7,003 bases of DNA from Syntrophomonadaceae bacterium (lineage in GTDB: Bacteria; Bacillota; Dethiobacteria; DTU022): positions 1-7,003 of the forward strand of contig SKPU01000195.1 in assembly GCA_007119335.1 (NCBI GenBank). Direction: 5' to 3'. Below, piece by piece: positions 6,153 to 7,003 of this stretch. Numbering within the stretch: the first letter of the stretch is position 1; each line of letters opens with the position of its first letter. Position numbers and translations under genes: made by a program. The notes beneath the pieces are model-generated. The model was not told where the DNA came from and ran no database searches. It worked only from the letters and a program-made list of their open reading frames with translations.

Positions 6153-6169
6153 GATTAAAAAGTTTAATC
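6153..6169. repeat. Perfect inverted repeat GATTAAA-AAG-TTTAATC
   Basis: Seven-base arms around a 3-base centre, entirely AT-rich apart from the ends. It is 53 bases after azlD and 66 before the -35 of the next promoter. Operator-like symmetry; unlikely as a terminator because the stem is AT-rich and no T-run follows directly. Confidence 0.45.
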
Positions 6170-6170
6170 C

Positions 6171-6185
6171 GCTAAATTAGCTTTT
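6171..6185 (+). terminator. Weak terminator candidate or second palindrome GCTAAATTAGC plus TTTT
   Basis: An 11-base palindrome (6171-6181) followed at once by TTTT. The largest hairpin is 4 base pairs with a 3-base loop, which is weak for an intrinsic terminator; it is the only terminator-like element after azlD. Confidence 0.2.
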
Positions 6186-6234
6186 CTGCCGCTCTGCAGG
6201 GCACTTTATCAATCTTGGCAATAATCAAAATTAA

Positions 6235-6264
6235 TTGACCGACAATTCTAGCTTATGGTATACT
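6235..6264 (+). promoter_or_regulatory. Strong sigma-A promoter with extended -10 for the aldehyde oxidoreductase gene
   Basis: TTGACC (6235-6240, 5 of 6 to consensus) and TATACT (6259-6264, 5 of 6) with an 18-base spacer, plus TG one base before the -10, the form typical of Gram-positive extended -10 promoters. Transcription is predicted from about 6271, giving a leader of about 180 bases. Confidence 0.75.
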
Positions 6265-6270
6265 AAAAAT

Positions 6271-6451
6271 ACTTAATCAAACCAGTTAACCAGGTGTATT
6301 GACTTAAAAAAGTTCCGCTCCAATTATGTTTTTTTGCATCAAATCAACCAGGATTATCTCAGGGCTGTCAAAAATAGCTTTCCTGGGAAGCAAGTGTAGA
6401 AAGGTGTGTTTATCTTTACTGCATCTCTAACATATTAAAGGAGGAACTCGT
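6271..6451 (+). ncRNA. Structured 5' leader, possible cis-regulatory RNA (unidentified)
   Basis: Between the predicted transcription start and the coding start. CCAGGA (6348-6353) pairs perfectly with TCCTGG (6381-6386); inside, GGGCT can pair with AGCTT around the loop GTCAAAAAT, leaving a one-sided bulge. An earlier CCAGG (6290-6294) could compete for the same TCCTGG arm, so two exclusive folds are possible. No known riboswitch class was recognised by eye; a molybdenum or tungsten cofactor RNA would fit the gene but its conserved sequence is not evident. No terminator hairpin with a T-run was seen. Confidence 0.3.
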
Positions 6452-7003
6452 ATGGACAAGCTGGTTCGTGTAGACATGACTAACAAGAAGGTAACGGTTG
6501 AACCGCTACCGGATAAGTACAAGGGTAAAGGTGGCCGCTGGTTAAGTTCAATGATGGTTAACGATGAAGTGCCGGCAGACTGCCATCCCCTTGGTCCGAA
6601 CAACAAACTGGTTTTTGCGCCGGGTATATTATCAGGAACCCGTGCCCCCAACTCAGGGCGTATATCAGTAGGCGGCAAATCGCCTCTGACCGGGGGGATC
6701 AAAGAGGCTAATGCCGGGACCCCGTTTTCCCAGAACCTGGCCCGCATGGGTTATGCCGCATTAGTAGTGGAAGGTCTGGTTGAAGATGGCAAGAGTTGGC
6801 TTTTAAAAGTTGATGTAAACGGAGGAGAGCTGGTTCCTGCCGATGACCTGAAGGGTGTAGGGGCTTATGAAAGCGGCCACAAGCTGTGGGAAAAATACGG
6901 TGAAAAGACCGCATTTGTGGTTAATGGCCCGGCCGGAGAAGCAAAAATGGTTATGTCCGGTCTAGCCTTTAACGACCCCGAAGGCCGTGCGGCGCGTTAT
7001 GCG
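6452..7003 (+). CDS. Aldehyde:ferredoxin oxidoreductase family protein (partial, 3' end outside window)
   Basis: Tungsten-pterin enzyme family that interconverts aldehydes and carboxylic acids with ferredoxin. The 184 codons seen are the N-terminal domain: LVRVDMTNKKVTVEPLP, GGRW (27-30), PLGPNNKLVFAPGILSGT (46-63), APNSGRISVGGKSPLTGG (65-82) and NGPAGEAKM later, matching the family's cofactor-binding region. The family is usually about 600 residues, and the cysteines for its [4Fe-4S] cluster lie further on, outside the window. ATG at 6452 follows AAAGGAGGAAC at good spacing, so the start is firm. Several blocks differ from the classical hyperthermophile enzyme (for example FSQNLARMGYAALVVEG and a long acidic linker), suggesting a separate subfamily with unknown substrate. 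It has its own strong promoter and long leader. Its closeness to iorA and paaK hints at use on aryl-acetates or aldehydes from amino acids, which is inference. Confidence 0.88.
   Translation, partial: MDKLVRVDMTNKKVTVEPLPDKYKGKGGRWLSSMMVNDEVPADCHPLGPNNKLVFAPGILSGTRAPNSGRISVGGKSPLTGGIKEANAGTPFSQNLARMGYAALVVEGLVEDGKSWLLKVDVNGGELVPADDLKGVGAYESGHKLWEKYGEKTAFVVNGPAGEAKMVMSGLAFNDPEGRAARYA

Larger units (their letters stand above)
6101..6451. other. Intergenic region with palindromes, promoter and long leader before the aldehyde oxidoreductase gene
   Basis: This 351-base AT-rich region contains no believable gene. From left to right it holds two adjacent palindromes (6153-6169, 6171-6181), an extended -10 promoter (6235-6264) with a small inverted repeat AATTG-5-CAATT (6233-6247) over its -35, and about 180 bases of transcribed leader with a hairpin (6348-6386) and three copies of AACCAG (6280, 6288, 6346). 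Confidence 0.6.

Noticed and set aside
6427..6914. Minus-strand open frames opposite the aldehyde oxidoreductase gene
   Set aside because: They are shadows of a clearly recognisable plus-strand gene and show no family features or ribosome binding sites.

Overview
The window looks like a piece of an anaerobic, amino-acid-metabolising Gram-positive bacterium, most likely a clostridial Firmicute. This rests on the gene content (ferredoxin-dependent 2-oxoacid oxidoreductase, tungsten-type aldehyde:ferredoxin oxidoreductase, oxygen-sensitive radical SAM enzyme), strong AGGAGG-type ribosome binding sites, several TTG/GTG starts, and sigma-A-like promoters including an extended -10. The genus cannot be fixed from the sequence.

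Left block (1-2730, minus strand): an apparent three-gene operon read right to left. It encodes a small protein with two ACT domains, a phenylacetate-CoA ligase (PaaK family), and the alpha subunit of indolepyruvate:ferredoxin oxidoreductase (IorA), whose 3' end lies outside the window. IorA starts at a TTG that overlaps the end of paaK by 8 bases. Together they point to 2-oxo acids of aromatic amino acids being converted to aryl-acetyl-CoA with reduction of ferredoxin, a ligase linking aryl-acetates and their CoA thioesters, and an ACT protein as likely amino-acid sensor.

Middle block (2731-4433): a divergent intergenic region with several inverted repeats and a promoter, then a PflX-type radical SAM protein (GTG start) and a classical thioredoxin with its own promoter.

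Right block (4434-6100, plus strand): a stand-alone 83-residue protein resembling domain II of EF-Tu, followed 32 bases later by azlC and azlD, a two-component branched-chain amino acid exporter whose genes overlap by 8 bases.

Right end (6101-7003): a 351-base intergenic region with AT-rich palindromes, a strong promoter and a leader of about 180 bases that can fold, then the first 184 codons of an aldehyde:ferredoxin oxidoreductase family gene.

No tRNA, rRNA, CRISPR, insertion sequence or phage gene was seen. The features most deserving follow-up are the aldehyde oxidoreductase leader, the solitary EF-Tu-domain-II protein, and the partnerless PflX-like radical SAM enzyme.
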